DNA of 64,000 nucleotides from Sphingobium cloacae (GTDB taxonomy: Bacteria; Pseudomonadota; Alphaproteobacteria; Sphingomonadales; Sphingomonadaceae). Below, piece after piece: positions 35,740 to 44,972 of this stretch; position 1 is the first letter of the stretch; each line of letters opens with the position of its first letter. The DNA lies in NCBI RefSeq assembly GCF_002355855.1, contig NZ_AP017655.1, positions 2,199,501-2,263,500 on the forward strand, read 5' to 3'. The notes beneath the pieces are model-generated. The model saw only the letters and a program-made list of their open reading frames with translations, made no database searches and was not told the origin of the DNA. The position numbers and the translations under genes are program-made.

Positions 35740-36957
35740 TTAAACCATCTCGCCCGTCAGCAACTTTGGCAGGGCGCCGGATTCGCCGCGCGCTTCGGCC
35801 ATGAAGCGGTTCTTGAGGAGCGAGGTGCGCTGCACCGCCGCCAGTCCCGCGCGGCGGACGAGCGAGGGGAGGCGGCCGGGGATGTCGAACAGCCGGACGA
35901 GGCCGTCCATCGCCACGCTGACCGAGAGCGAATCCAGCCCCCGCCACCGCTGGTAGCGCGCCAGAAGCTGCGCGTCGCCGGGATCGAGGCCGAGGCGCAT
36001 GCCCTCCACCAGGACCTCCACCAGCGCGGCGACGTCGCGGAAACCGAGGTTGAGGCCCTGGCCGGCGATGGGATGGATCGCATGGGCGCTATCCCCCACC
36101 AGCGCGAGACGGGTGTCGGTGATCCGCGCCGCATGGTGGAAACCGAGCGGATAGGAGGAGCGCGGCCCCGCCAGCGATATGTCGCCCAGGAAACCGCCCA
36201 TGCGCTTTTGCGCTTCGGCGAGCCATGCGCGTTCGGAAAGCTTCATCATCGCGGGCGCCTGCTCGGTCGGCACCGTCCACACGATCGCCGAACGCGTGCC
36301 CGGCAGCATCGGCAGCAGCGCGAAGGGGCCGCCGACATAGAAAATCTCATAGGCGGTGTTGGCATGCGGCACGTCATGGTCGATGGCCGTCACCATGGCG
36401 GTGTGCTGATATTGCCAGCGGGTCGTGCGGATGCCCGCCGCCTCGCGCGTCGGGCTGTTGCGCCCTTCGGCCGCGACCAGCAACGCGCCGTGGAGCTGCG
36501 CCCCGCCAGCCAGCGTCAGGGTCACCCCGTCGGCGTGACGATCCACGGCCAGGGCGCGGTCGGGCTGGAAGCGGGTGAGGTTCTCCGCCTCCTCCGCCGC
36601 TTGCGCGAGCGCCACGCGCAGGTCGCGATTGGGGAACATGATCCCCATCACGCCGTCATCCTCGTCAGGCGCGAAGTCCAGCGCGCCCGGCTGCAACCCG
36701 TCGCTGACCCATATGCGGTCGATGGGACAGCCCTTGCCTTCCAGCCGATCGGCGACGCCGATGGCGGACAGCATGGCATGGCTGGTCGAGGATATGGCCG
36801 ACACGCGACCGTCGAAACCGGCGGCGGTGGTTTCCACAGGGTCGGCGGGATCGATCACGGCGCAGCGCACGCCATGGCCCGAAAGAGCGATGCCAAGGGT
36901 GAGGCCGACGAGGCCCCCGCCCAGAATCACGACGTCGAAGCGTTGCATGGCGGGCAT
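35740..36957 (-). CDS. UbiH/UbiF/COQ6-type FAD hydroxylase
   Basis: 405 residues. The N-terminal FAD motif is VVILGGGLVGLTLGIALS, the middle DG-motif region reads LLVAAEGRNS, and the second FAD motif is LVGDSAHAIHPIAGQGLNLGFRDVAAL. These are signatures of the aromatic-ring hydroxylases of ubiquinone synthesis. The ring position is not deducible. The start may be either of two nearby Met codons (36957 or 36948). Confidence 0.9.
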   Translation of the reverse strand: MPAMQRFDVVILGGGLVGLTLGIALSGHGVRCAVIDPADPVETTAAGFDGRVSAISSTSHAMLSAIGVADRLEGKGCPIDRIWVSDGLQPGALDFAPDEDDGVMGIMFPNRDLRVALAQAAEEAENLTRFQPDRALAVDRHADGVTLTLAGGAQLHGALLVAAEGRNSPTREAAGIRTTRWQYQHTAMVTAIDHDVPHANTAYEIFYVGGPFALLPMLPGTRSAIVWTVPTEQAPAMMKLSERAWLAEAQKRMGGFLGDISLAGPRSSYPLGFHHAARITDTRLALVGDSAHAIHPIAGQGLNLGFRDVAALVEVLVEGMRLGLDPGDAQLLARYQRWRGLDSLSVSVAMDGLVRLFDIPGRLPSLVRRAGLAAVQRTSLLKNRFMAEARGESGALPKLLTGEMV

Positions 36958-37070
36958 GTCTAGGCCGTTGGGTTGAGGAAGGGAAGCGGCGGGGCGAGGA
37001 AAGCGATGGCGGCGATGAGATTGTTCGCCGTGGGCGATGGCTGGTTTCGGACAGAAGGGGATGTTCCTTC

Positions 37071-37160
37071 CTCCGTTCGGGCTGAGCCCTTCGCTAAGCG
37101 AAGCGAAGGGGCCTCCCTACGACCGGCCGTGCCCTTCGACTTCGCTCAGGGCGAACGGAA
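37071..37160. repeat. dispersed palindrome, copy 3 (extended)
   Basis: CTCCGTTCGGGCTGAGCCC at 37071 and CAGGGCGAACGGA ending at 37159 are the arms; the centre also holds a smaller hairpin CTTCGCTaaGCGAAG. It lies between the FAD hydroxylase start and the ilvE stop. The right arm and following bases (37132-37189) match copy 2 almost exactly. Confidence 0.7.
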
Positions 37161-37228
37161 TGAGGAAAGCGGACCGTCGTCAATCCACCCAGGTCAAGCA
37201 GCAACCGGCCTTATGGAGCACGGCCTTC

Positions 37229-38317
37229 CTACAGCCGGTGCACCCAGTTCGCGGGGTCGGCCACGGTGCCGCGCTGGATGCCGGTGAGGTCGGCGCGCAG
37301 GGCTTCGGTCACCATGCCGCCATCGCCATTGCCGATCGTGAAGTCGCCTTCCGCGCTCTTCACCGTGCCGATGGCCGTCACCACCGCCGCCGTGCCGCAG
37401 GCGAAGGCTTCGCGCAGCCTGCCGCTCGCCGCGTCGGCGCGCCACTGGGCGAAGCTGTAGGGCTGCTCGCGCACGTCATGGCCCTTGGCGCGGGCCAGCG
37501 CCATGATGCTGTCGCGGGTGATGCCGGGCAGGATCGTGCCGAGCGGCGGCGTGACGATGGACCCGTCCTCCATCACGAAGAAGATGTTCATGCCGCCCAG
37601 TTCCTCGACCCACCGATGTTCGGCGGCGTCCAGGAAGACGACCTGGTCGCAGCCATGCCTGCTGGCTTCGGCCTGCGCGATCAGCGAGGCGGCATAGTTG
37701 CCGCCGCATTTGGCCGCGCCCGTGCCGCCGGGAGCCGCGCGGGTATAATGTTCCGAGACCCAGAGGCTGACCGCCTTCTTCCCGCCCTTGAAATAGGCGC
37801 CGGCGGGCGAGGCGATCACGCAGAAGATATATTCGTTCGCCGGGCGCACGCCCAGAAAGGCTTCGCTCGCGAACATGAAGGGGCGGATGTAGAGGCTGCC
37901 CTCCCCGCCCGGAATCCAGCCCGCGTCGATCTTCACCAGTTGCTCGACCGCTTCGAGGAACAGGTCTTCGGGCATGGCGGGCATCGCCATGCGCGCCGCC
38001 GATTCGTTGAAGCGGCGGGCATTTTCCCGCGGCCGGAACATGGCGACGCTGCCGTCGGCGAGGCGATAGGCCTTCATGCCTTCGAAGATTTCCTGCGCAT
38101 AATGCAGCACGGCGCAGGCGGGATCGAGCTGGAACGGTTCGCGCGGGCCAAGGGTGTGGCTGTGCCAGCCCTGCCCTTCGGTATAGCGGATCGTCACCAT
38201 ATGGTCGGTGTGCAGGCGTCCAAAGCCGGGATCTTCCAGCAATACGGCGCGCCGGTCAGCCGCTACAGCCTTGCTGTTGGGGATGACGGTGAAGCGCGAT
38301 GTCTGCTGGACATCCAT
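37229..38317 (-). CDS. ilvE: branched-chain amino acid aminotransferase
   Basis: PLP enzyme for the last step of leucine, isoleucine and valine synthesis. 362 residues, the longer class IV form. The PLP Lys is in GAAKCGGNYAAS, and QEIFEGMKAYR, LYIRPFMFA and EELGGMNIFFV are typical. Start at 38317. It diverges from the threonine aldolase gene over about 150 bases. Confidence 0.95.
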   Translation of the reverse strand: MDVQQTSRFTVIPNSKAVAADRRAVLLEDPGFGRLHTDHMVTIRYTEGQGWHSHTLGPREPFQLDPACAVLHYAQEIFEGMKAYRLADGSVAMFRPRENARRFNESAARMAMPAMPEDLFLEAVEQLVKIDAGWIPGGEGSLYIRPFMFASEAFLGVRPANEYIFCVIASPAGAYFKGGKKAVSLWVSEHYTRAAPGGTGAAKCGGNYAASLIAQAEASRHGCDQVVFLDAAEHRWVEELGGMNIFFVMEDGSIVTPPLGTILPGITRDSIMALARAKGHDVREQPYSFAQWRADAASGRLREAFACGTAAVVTAIGTVKSAEGDFTIGNGDGGMVTEALRADLTGIQRGTVADPANWVHRL

Positions 38318-38464
38318 GACGGTGACTCCTTCGGCTTGAATGCCGGCCCTATGTCATAAAGCAGAGGGCGAAACAATGTTGCGCGGCATGTTTGAGGCCA
38401 TTGATAGACAAATGGCCCTCCCCCCCTGCTTGCGCTTTGGAGGCGGCGGGCTATCCCGCTTGCC

Positions 38465-39478
38465 ATGCAGTTTTTTTCCGACAATGCGACGCCTGTCTGC
38501 CCATCCGTCATGGCCGCGATCGCGGCGGCGGACCGGGAGGACCATGGCTATGACGGCGATGCGTGGACCGCGCGGCTGGACGGGGCCTTTTCCGACCTGT
38601 TCGGCGCGCCGGCCAAGGCGATGTGGGTGTCGACCGGCACGGCGGCGAACAGCATCGCGCTGGCCTGCCTTTGCCCGCCCTATGGCGGCGTCGTCGCGCA
38701 GGAGGAAGCCCATATCGCCGTGGACGAATGCGGCGCGCCCGCCTTCTTCACCCATGGCGCGAGCCTGATGACGCTGCCGGGCGAGGGCGGGAAATTGCCG
38801 CCGGAGGCGGTACGAGAACGGGTCGAAGCGATCCGCCCCGACGTGCACCAGATCCCCGCCCGCGCGATCAGCATCACCAACGCGACCGAATATGGCCTTG
38901 CCTACACGCCCGATGAAGTCGCGGCGCTGGGCGCGGTGGCGAACGATCATGGCCTGGGCTTCCATATGGACGGCGCGCGATTCGCCAATGCCGTGGCGCA
39001 TCTGGGCTGCCATCCGGGCGATGTCACATGGCGGGCGGGCGTGGACGCGCTGAGCTTCGGCTGCGTCAAGAATGGCGGCATGGTGGGCGAGGCGCTGGTC
39101 TTCTTCGGGGCGCAGGCGGAAGCGCGCGCGGCGGAGGCGGAGCGCTGGCGCAAGCGGTCGGGGCATCTTTTTTCCAAAGGGCGCTATCTGGCGGCGCAGC
39201 TATTGGCGATGCTGGAGGACGGCCTGTGGCTCGCCAACGCCCGCGCCGCCAATGCGGCGGCGCGGGCGTTGGCGGAAAGCGCGAACGGGCGGCTGATGCA
39301 TCCGGTGCAGGCCAATGAGCTGTTCCTGCGGCTGACGGCGGCGGAGGCGGCCAGCCTGCGCGCACGAGGATTCGGATTCCACGACTGGGGCGAGGGCGCG
39401 GCGCGGATCGTCACCAACTGGTCGCAGGACGCGGCGGGCGTCGCGCCGCTGGCGGACGCGCTGCGGGCGCTCGGCTGA
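38465..39478 (+). CDS. ltaE: low-specificity L-threonine aldolase
   Basis: PLP enzyme that splits threonine or allo-threonine into glycine and acetaldehyde. 337 residues. The PLP Lys lies in GCVKNGGMVGEA; THGASLMT and HMDGARFANA are family features. The ATG begins FFSDNATPVC, the family's first strand. The stop overlaps the following EamA gene by one base (TGATG). Confidence 0.92.
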   Translation: MQFFSDNATPVCPSVMAAIAAADREDHGYDGDAWTARLDGAFSDLFGAPAKAMWVSTGTAANSIALACLCPPYGGVVAQEEAHIAVDECGAPAFFTHGASLMTLPGEGGKLPPEAVRERVEAIRPDVHQIPARAISITNATEYGLAYTPDEVAALGAVANDHGLGFHMDGARFANAVAHLGCHPGDVTWRAGVDALSFGCVKNGGMVGEALVFFGAQAEARAAEAERWRKRSGHLFSKGRYLAAQLLAMLEDGLWLANARAANAAARALAESANGRLMHPVQANELFLRLTAAEAASLRARGFGFHDWGEGAARIVTNWSQDAAGVAPLADALRALG

Positions 39479-40377
39479 TGGAAGGATCGCGGGAAAGGGG
39501 CGGCGTCATCCTGCCCTTCCTCCTCGTCACGATCATCTGGAGCTCGACCTGGATCGTGATCCGGGACCAGCTTTCGGCGGTCCCGCCCAGCTGGTCGGTC
39601 TGCTATCGCTTTCTGGTGGCCGGGGTCGGCATGGCCCTGTTGGCCGCAGCCCGCCGCGTGCCGCTGCGCCTGCCGCCGGAGGGCATCGCCTTCGCCGCTC
39701 TGCTGGGGCTCGCGCAGTTCGTGCTCAATTTCAACTTCGTCTATCGCGCGGAGCATTATCTGACATCCGGGGTGGTCGCCACCGTCTATGCGATGCTGCT
39801 GATCCCCAACAGCATCCTCGCCTGGATCGCGTTCCGCCAGCCGGTGAGCCGCGCCTTCATGGCGGGATCGGCCGTCGCCATCGCGGGCATCGCGCTGCTG
39901 CTGGTGAAGGAATATCGCGCCGCCGCCATCGCGCCCGAGGCGGTGTTGCTGGGCGTGGCGCTCAGCATCGCGGGGCTGTTCAGCGCTTCGGCGGCGAACA
40001 TCATGCAAGGGATGCGGATCGCGCGGCGGTTGCCGATGATCGCGGTGCTGAGCTGGGCCATGCTGATCGGCGCCGCGATGGATGCGGCCTATGCCTGGAT
40101 CACGGCGGGGCCACCGGTGATGGAATGGCGCGCCCGATATGTGATGGGCATAGCGTGGCTGGGGATCGCCGGGTCGGTCGTCACCTTCCCCCTCTATTTC
40201 CAGCTGATCCAGCGCATCGGCGCGGCGCGGGCGGCCTATAGCAGCGTGCTGATCCCGGTGATCGCCATGCTGATCTCCACGGCGGTGGAAGGCTATCGCT
40301 GGACCGCGCTGTCCGTGACGGGAGCCATGCTGGCGGTCATCGGCATGGCGGTCGCGCTTCGGGCGAAGGAAGCCTAG
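39478..40377 (+). CDS. EamA/DMT-family transporter
   Basis: 299 residues with ten predicted membrane spans in two EamA repeats (first TIIWSSTWIVIRDQLSAVPP, second ending in SVLIPVIAMLISTAVEG). Members export or import small metabolites such as amino acids. It is translationally coupled to the threonine aldolase, so an amino acid related to threonine or glycine is a reasonable but unproven substrate. Confidence 0.9.
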   Translation: MEGSRERGGVILPFLLVTIIWSSTWIVIRDQLSAVPPSWSVCYRFLVAGVGMALLAAARRVPLRLPPEGIAFAALLGLAQFVLNFNFVYRAEHYLTSGVVATVYAMLLIPNSILAWIAFRQPVSRAFMAGSAVAIAGIALLLVKEYRAAAIAPEAVLLGVALSIAGLFSASAANIMQGMRIARRLPMIAVLSWAMLIGAAMDAAYAWITAGPPVMEWRARYVMGIAWLGIAGSVVTFPLYFQLIQRIGAARAAYSSVLIPVIAMLISTAVEGYRWTALSVTGAMLAVIGMAVALRAKEA

Positions 40378-40386
40378 GGCGAATCG

Positions 40387-40542
40387 CTAGCGGCGCGCGC
40401 CCGGTCCGGTGCAGCGCCGCGCCGCATCGACGCGGGCGAGCAGGCTGGCGATGGATTCGGGCTGGCGCGGCGCGCGGGCGGGCATGGGCAGGCGCGCCAT
40501 CCGGTGGCTGAGCGCGGCGAAAGCTGTTTCGATTGAGTCCAT
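40387..40542 (-). CDS. small hypothetical protein
   Basis: 51 residues: MDSIETAFAALSHRMARL followed by a Pro/Arg-rich stretch and ESIASLLARVDAARRC. It fills the gap between the EamA and SDR genes on the minus strand. There is a weak purine-rich site ahead of the ATG. No family recognised; it may be a spurious ORF. Confidence 0.35.
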   Translation of the reverse strand: MDSIETAFAALSHRMARLPMPARAPRQPESIASLLARVDAARRCTGPGARR

Positions 40543-40589
40543 CTGTCCGATCCCGTGGCGGTGAGGTCACCGCTTTCGGACCATCATGG

Positions 40590-41438
40590 TTAAGGATTGG
40601 TAACCATGACCGGCACGATGCGGCGAGCCGTTCCCGCCTCTTCGCAAAGACAGGCGGCCAGCCCTTCGCGATAGGTCGGATGAAGCGGCTTCCAGCCCAG
40701 CAGCCGCTTCGCCCGCCCGTTCGCGACGCGGCGATTTTCCGCGTAGAAGGCGCGGGCCATGGGAGAGAGATTCGCTTGCTCCAGCGTCACGAGCGGCGGC
40801 GGAGGGAGGCCGAGCAGGCCGCAGGCCGCCTCCGTCACCGCATTTTGCGGCGCGGGCAGGTCGTCGGCGAGATTATAGACGCCCGGCGGTCCGTCGAAGG
40901 AGGCGATGACGCCCGCCACGATGTCATCCACATGGATGCGGCTGAAAACCTGTCCGGGCAGGTCGATGCGATACGCCTTTCCTTCCCGTACCCGGTCCAG
41001 CGCGCTGCGGCCCGGGCCGTAGATGCCGGGCAGGCGGAAGCGACGCATGTCCGGCCGGAGCGCGCCCCACGCCAGGTCGGCGTCCGCGCGAGCCGTGCGG
41101 CGGCCCCGGCCCACGGGACTGGCTTCGTCCACCCAGGCGCCCGCCGCATCGCCATACACGCCGGTGGAGGACAGATAGCCGACCCACGAGGCGGGCGCGG
41201 CGGCGATGGCCCCGCCATAGCGGGCGAGGACGGGATCGCCATCGCCTTCTGGCGGGACGGAGGAGAGGATATGCGTGGCGCCGTCGATGGCGGCAAGGAC
41301 GGCGGCGTCATCGTCGAAAGCCAGCATGTCGGGGCCAGCGGCGCGGCGCACGCCGGTGACCTGCCACCCCCGCGCACGCAACCGCATGGCCAGGCGCGAG
41401 GCGGTGTAGCCCAGCCCCAGGATCAGCATAAGGGGCAC
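40590..41438 (-). CDS. NAD(P)-dependent epimerase/reductase (atypical SDR)
   Basis: 282 residues with an N-terminal GLGYTASRLA nucleotide-binding motif (of the GxGxxxxxL type), SSTGVYG and the IYGPGRSALDRVREGK segment of the NAD(P)-binding epimerase group. The substrate is unknown. The start may be at 41438 or three codons later. It sits just after the sufA gene but is not clearly in its operon. Confidence 0.75.
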   Translation of the reverse strand: MPLMLILGLGYTASRLAMRLRARGWQVTGVRRAAGPDMLAFDDDAAVLAAIDGATHILSSVPPEGDGDPVLARYGGAIAAAPASWVGYLSSTGVYGDAAGAWVDEASPVGRGRRTARADADLAWGALRPDMRRFRLPGIYGPGRSALDRVREGKAYRIDLPGQVFSRIHVDDIVAGVIASFDGPPGVYNLADDLPAPQNAVTEAACGLLGLPPPPLVTLEQANLSPMARAFYAENRRVANGRAKRLLGWKPLHPTYREGLAACLCEEAGTARRIVPVMVTNP

Positions 41439-41448
41439 GGCAGCCCCG

Positions 41449-41808
41449 TCAGACCGTGAAGCTCTCGCCGCAGCCGCAGCTTCCCTTGGCGTTGGGGTTG
41501 TTGAAGACGAACCCGGCGGTGAAGTCGTCCTCCACCCAGTCCATCGTCGATCCCACCAGATAGAGCACCGACGCCCCGTCGATGTAGAAGGTGCCGCCGG
41601 GCGTTTCGATCTTTTCGTCGAACTTCGCTTCCTCGGTCACATAGTCGACCGAATAGGCGAGGCCCGAACAGCCGCGCCGGGGCGTGGAGAGCTTGACGCC
41701 GATCGCGCCCAGGGGCGCCTGCGCCATCAGGTCGGCGATGCGCTGCTGCGCGCTGGGCGTCAGGATGACGGCGGCGGGACGGGCGCGGACTTTGGTTTCC
41801 GTGGTCAT
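41449..41808 (-). CDS. sufA: A-type iron-sulfur carrier
   Basis: 119 residues with the A-type Cys triplet: Cys in RRGCSGLAY and the C-terminal GSCGCGESF. It receives Fe-S clusters from the SufBCD scaffold and passes them to target proteins. Last gene of the suf operon; its start overlaps the sufT stop by one base (TGATG). The frame is open far upstream, but the ATG at 41808 fits that coupling. Confidence 0.93.
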   Translation of the reverse strand: MTTETKVRARPAAVILTPSAQQRIADLMAQAPLGAIGVKLSTPRRGCSGLAYSVDYVTEEAKFDEKIETPGGTFYIDGASVLYLVGSTMDWVEDDFTAGFVFNNPNAKGSCGCGESFTV

Positions 41809-42272
41809 CAGAGCATCCCCAGTTCCAGCTTGGCCTCGTCGGACATCTTGCCGGGATCCCATGGCGGGTCCCAGACGAGGTTCACCTCGACATCGCCCAC
41901 GCCCGGCACCGCGCCGACGCGCAGTTCGACCTCGCCCGGCATGGATTCGGCGACCGGGCAATGCGGCGTCGTCAAGGTCATGGTGACGATGGCATGGCCG
42001 CCGTCCGTCACGTCCACCCCGTAGACGAGGCCCAGATCGTAGATATTGACCGGGATTTCCGGATCGTAGATTTCCTTCAGCGCATCGATGATCGCGTCAT
42101 ACAGGTCGCCGCCCGGCTCGCCCGCCGGCGTTTCCGCGGGTTTTTGCGACAGGAATCCTTCCAGATAATCGCGCTGGCGCGGCGCGGCGCTGGCCGCATC
42201 GTCCACGCGCGACCTGGGCGGCGCTTCCACCGCGTCCACTTCCTCGACCATGATCTTCCGCTCTTCGCTCAT
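41808..42272 (-). CDS. sufT: SufT/MIP18-family (DUF59) Fe-S assembly protein
   Basis: 154 residues: a variable acidic N-terminus, then the DUF59 domain (LKEIYDPEIPVNIYDLGLVYGVDV, LTTPHCP, VNLVWDPPW). It assists Fe-S maturation. The start overlaps the sufS stop by four bases (ATGA). Confidence 0.92.
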   Translation of the reverse strand: MSEERKIMVEEVDAVEAPPRSRVDDAASAAPRQRDYLEGFLSQKPAETPAGEPGGDLYDAIIDALKEIYDPEIPVNIYDLGLVYGVDVTDGGHAIVTMTLTTPHCPVAESMPGEVELRVGAVPGVGDVEVNLVWDPPWDPGKMSDEAKLELGML

Positions 42273-43477
42273 CCGAAGATCTTCCTCACTCTTTCAATCC
42301 CGCGAACCAGCGCATCCACATCGCTTTCGTCGCTATAGAGGCCAAAGCTCGCCCGCGCGGTCGCCTCGACGCCCAGATGGCGCATCAGCGGCTGGGCGCA
42401 ATGATGCCCGGCGCGGATCGCGACACCCGTTTCGTCCAATATGGTGCCGACATCGTGCGGATGCACCCCCTCCACTTCAAAGGACAGGATGCCCGCCGAA
42501 TCGTCGGGGCCAAAGGCGCGCACGGAGTTCATCGTCTCCAGCGCCGCGCGCGCGCGCCCCACCAGCGCGCATTCATGGGCGTGGATCGCCTCCAGGCCGA
42601 CGGCCTGCACATAATCGATGGCGGCCGACAGACCGACCACGCCGACGATATGAGGCGTTCCCGCTTCGAACCGCGTCGGCGCGGGGGCGTAGGTCGTCTT
42701 TTCGAACGTCACCTTGTCGATCATCGATCCGCCCCCCTGATAGGGCGGCATGGCGTCGAGCAGTTCCCGACGCGCCCACAATATGCCGATGCCGGTGGGG
42801 CCATAGAGCTTGTGCGCGGAAAAGACGTAGAAGTCGCAATCCAGCGCCCGCACATCGACGGCAAGGCGCGGCACGGCCTGGCAGCCGTCGATCAGGATCT
42901 TCGCGCCGACGGCATGGGCGATGTCGGCCGCGCGGCGCACGTCGAGCACGCTGCCCAGCACGTTGGACACATGGGCGAGCGCGACCAGCCTGTGTTCGGG
43001 CCGGATCATCGCCTGCATCGCGTCGAGGTCGATCTTGCCGTCCATAGTCAGCGGCACGACATCGATCTGCGCGCCGGTTTTCTCCGCCGCCATCTGCCAG
43101 GGCACGATATTGCTGTGATGCTCCAGCATGGAGAGCAGGATGCGGTCGCCCGCCTTCAGTTGCTCGGCCGCCCAGCATTGCGCGACGAGGTTGATGCCCT
43201 CGGTCGCGCCGCGCACATAGACGATCTCCGCGTCGCAAGCCGCGCCGATGAAGCCCGCCACCTTCCGCCGGGCCGCCTCATAGGCCAGCGTCATGTTCGC
43301 CGACCGTTCATAGACACCGCGATGGACGGTCGCATAATCGGGGCCATAGGCGCGCGCGATGGCGTCGATCACGGCCTGGGGCTTTTGCGCGGTGGCGGCG
43401 CTGTCCAGATAGTGCCAGTCGCCCACGCCGGGGAAATCGTCCCTCAGCCGCAGACCGCCGCCGGAGGAGCCCGTCAT
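42269..43477 (-). CDS. sufS: cysteine desulfurase
   Basis: 402 residues. PLP enzyme that takes sulfur from cysteine and hands it to SufE. Schiff-base Lys in FSAHKLYGPTG, active-site Cys in RAGHHCAQPLM, and the group II features HRGVYERSA and MLEHHSNIVPWQ. The ATG at 43477 was chosen because it overlaps the sufD stop (43474) by four bases. Confidence 0.95.
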   Translation of the reverse strand: MTGSSGGGLRLRDDFPGVGDWHYLDSAATAQKPQAVIDAIARAYGPDYATVHRGVYERSANMTLAYEAARRKVAGFIGAACDAEIVYVRGATEGINLVAQCWAAEQLKAGDRILLSMLEHHSNIVPWQMAAEKTGAQIDVVPLTMDGKIDLDAMQAMIRPEHRLVALAHVSNVLGSVLDVRRAADIAHAVGAKILIDGCQAVPRLAVDVRALDCDFYVFSAHKLYGPTGIGILWARRELLDAMPPYQGGGSMIDKVTFEKTTYAPAPTRFEAGTPHIVGVVGLSAAIDYVQAVGLEAIHAHECALVGRARAALETMNSVRAFGPDDSAGILSFEVEGVHPHDVGTILDETGVAIRAGHHCAQPLMRHLGVEATARASFGLYSDESDVDALVRGIERVRKIFG

Positions 43478-44226
43478 ACCAGCGCCTCCAGCCTGGCGAG
43501 CGCGGCGGCTTCGAAACGCTCGCGCAGCGCCTCGTCCGGCATGTCGTCGAACACGCCCGCGACGAAGGCCTTCAACAGCAGCGTCTTGGCCGTCGCCGGG
43601 TCCATCCCGCGTGACGCCATGTAGAACAGGGCCTGCCTGTCGAGTTCGCCCACCGTCGCGCCATGGGCGCATTTCACGTCGTCGGCGTAGATTTCCAGTT
43701 CCGGCTTGGCATTGGCGGTCGCGGTCCGATCCAGCAGCATCGCCTTGACGGACTGGAAGGCGTCGGTCCGCTGCGCATCGCGCGCGACGTTGATGCCGCC
43801 CAGATAGCTGCCGGTCGCATGGCCGCCCAGAATCGAACGGATCGTCTGCCCGCTCGTGGCGTCCGGTTCCGCATGGGTGACAGAGGTGACAATCTCCAGC
43901 ACCTGATGGCCGCCGCCGATGATCGCCCCGTTCAATTCGAAATGCGATCCCTTGCCGAGTGTGACGGCGAAGGTGACCCGGCCCAGCTTGCCGCCGATGT
44001 TGAGGAGATGGAAGTCGCACCGCGCTCCATCCGCGACCGTGATGACATAATCATGCACCGCCGCCATATCATCGCCGGCATCCTGCAACAGGTGATGATG
44101 GACGCTTTCGCCCGCCGCCACGACGATCGGGGTCGGCGCGGGCACGGGCCAGATCGCGGCCAGCGCATCGAGGTCGCTATAGCGCCATTCTTCCTGACGG
44201 CGCGTGGGAAGGGCAAGCGCGGTCAC
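43474..44226 (-). CDS. sufD: short SufD scaffold subunit
   Basis: 250 residues, much shorter than the about 420 of E. coli SufD; the N-terminal helical part is reduced and the beta-helix core kept. The core shows the C-terminal signature KCAHGATVGELDRQALFYMASRG. It forms the scaffold with SufB and SufC. It overlaps sufC and sufS by four bases each. Confidence 0.92.
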   Translation of the reverse strand: MTALALPTRRQEEWRYSDLDALAAIWPVPAPTPIVVAAGESVHHHLLQDAGDDMAAVHDYVITVADGARCDFHLLNIGGKLGRVTFAVTLGKGSHFELNGAIIGGGHQVLEIVTSVTHAEPDATSGQTIRSILGGHATGSYLGGINVARDAQRTDAFQSVKAMLLDRTATANAKPELEIYADDVKCAHGATVGELDRQALFYMASRGMDPATAKTLLLKAFVAGVFDDMPDEALRERFEAAALARLEALV

Positions 44227-44969
44227 GCGGAGAGCACCTCGGCATAGCCTTCGCGTTCCAGCTCCAGCGCCAGTTCCGGCCCGCCCGACTTCACGATCCG
44301 CCCGGCGGCGAGCACATGCACGAAGTCCGGCTTCACATAATCGAGCAGCCGCTGATAATGGGTGATGAGCAGCACGGCCTTGTCCGGCCGCCGCATGATC
44401 GCGTTGATCCCGGCGCCCACCGTCTTGAGCGCGTCGATGTCGAGGCCGCTGTCGGTTTCGTCGAGAATCGCCAGCCGGGGATCGAGGATGCCCATCTGCA
44501 CCATTTCGGCGCGCTTCTTCTCGCCGCCTGAAAAGCCGACATTCACGGGACGCTTGAGCATCTCCATGTCGAGGCCCAGCAGCGCCGCCTTTTCCTTGGC
44601 CAGCTTGATGAACTCCCCGCCCGACAGCGGGTCCTGCCCGCGCGCCTTGCGCTGGCTGTTGAGGCTTTCGCGCAGGAATTGGAGGTTGGAGACGCCGGGG
44701 ATCTCGACCGGATACTGGAAGCCCAGGAACAGCCCCGCCGCGGCCCGCTCATAGGGTTCCATGTCGAACAGGTCGCGCCCCTGGAAGGTCGCGCTGCCGC
44801 CCGTCACCTCATAGCCCGGACGGCCGCCCAGCGTGTAGGCCAGCGTCGACTTGCCCGCGCCGTTCGGGCCCATGATCGCATGGACCTCCCCCGCGTCGAT
44901 GGTCAACGACAGCCCCTTGAGGATCGCCTTGCCGTCGATTTCGTTCGAAAGATTATCGATGGTCAGCAT
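44223..44969 (-). CDS. sufC: Suf ABC-type ATPase
   Basis: 248 residues, soluble ATPase. Walker A GPNGAGKST, signature FSGGEKKR, Walker B LAILDETDSGLD, and switch His in ITHYQRLLDY. It energises SufBCD. It starts four bases after the stop of the 151-residue protein. Confidence 0.96.
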   Translation of the reverse strand: MLTIDNLSNEIDGKAILKGLSLTIDAGEVHAIMGPNGAGKSTLAYTLGGRPGYEVTGGSATFQGRDLFDMEPYERAAAGLFLGFQYPVEIPGVSNLQFLRESLNSQRKARGQDPLSGGEFIKLAKEKAALLGLDMEMLKRPVNVGFSGGEKKRAEMVQMGILDPRLAILDETDSGLDIDALKTVGAGINAIMRRPDKAVLLITHYQRLLDYVKPDFVHVLAAGRIVKSGGPELALELEREGYAEVLSA

Positions 44970-44972
44970 GGC

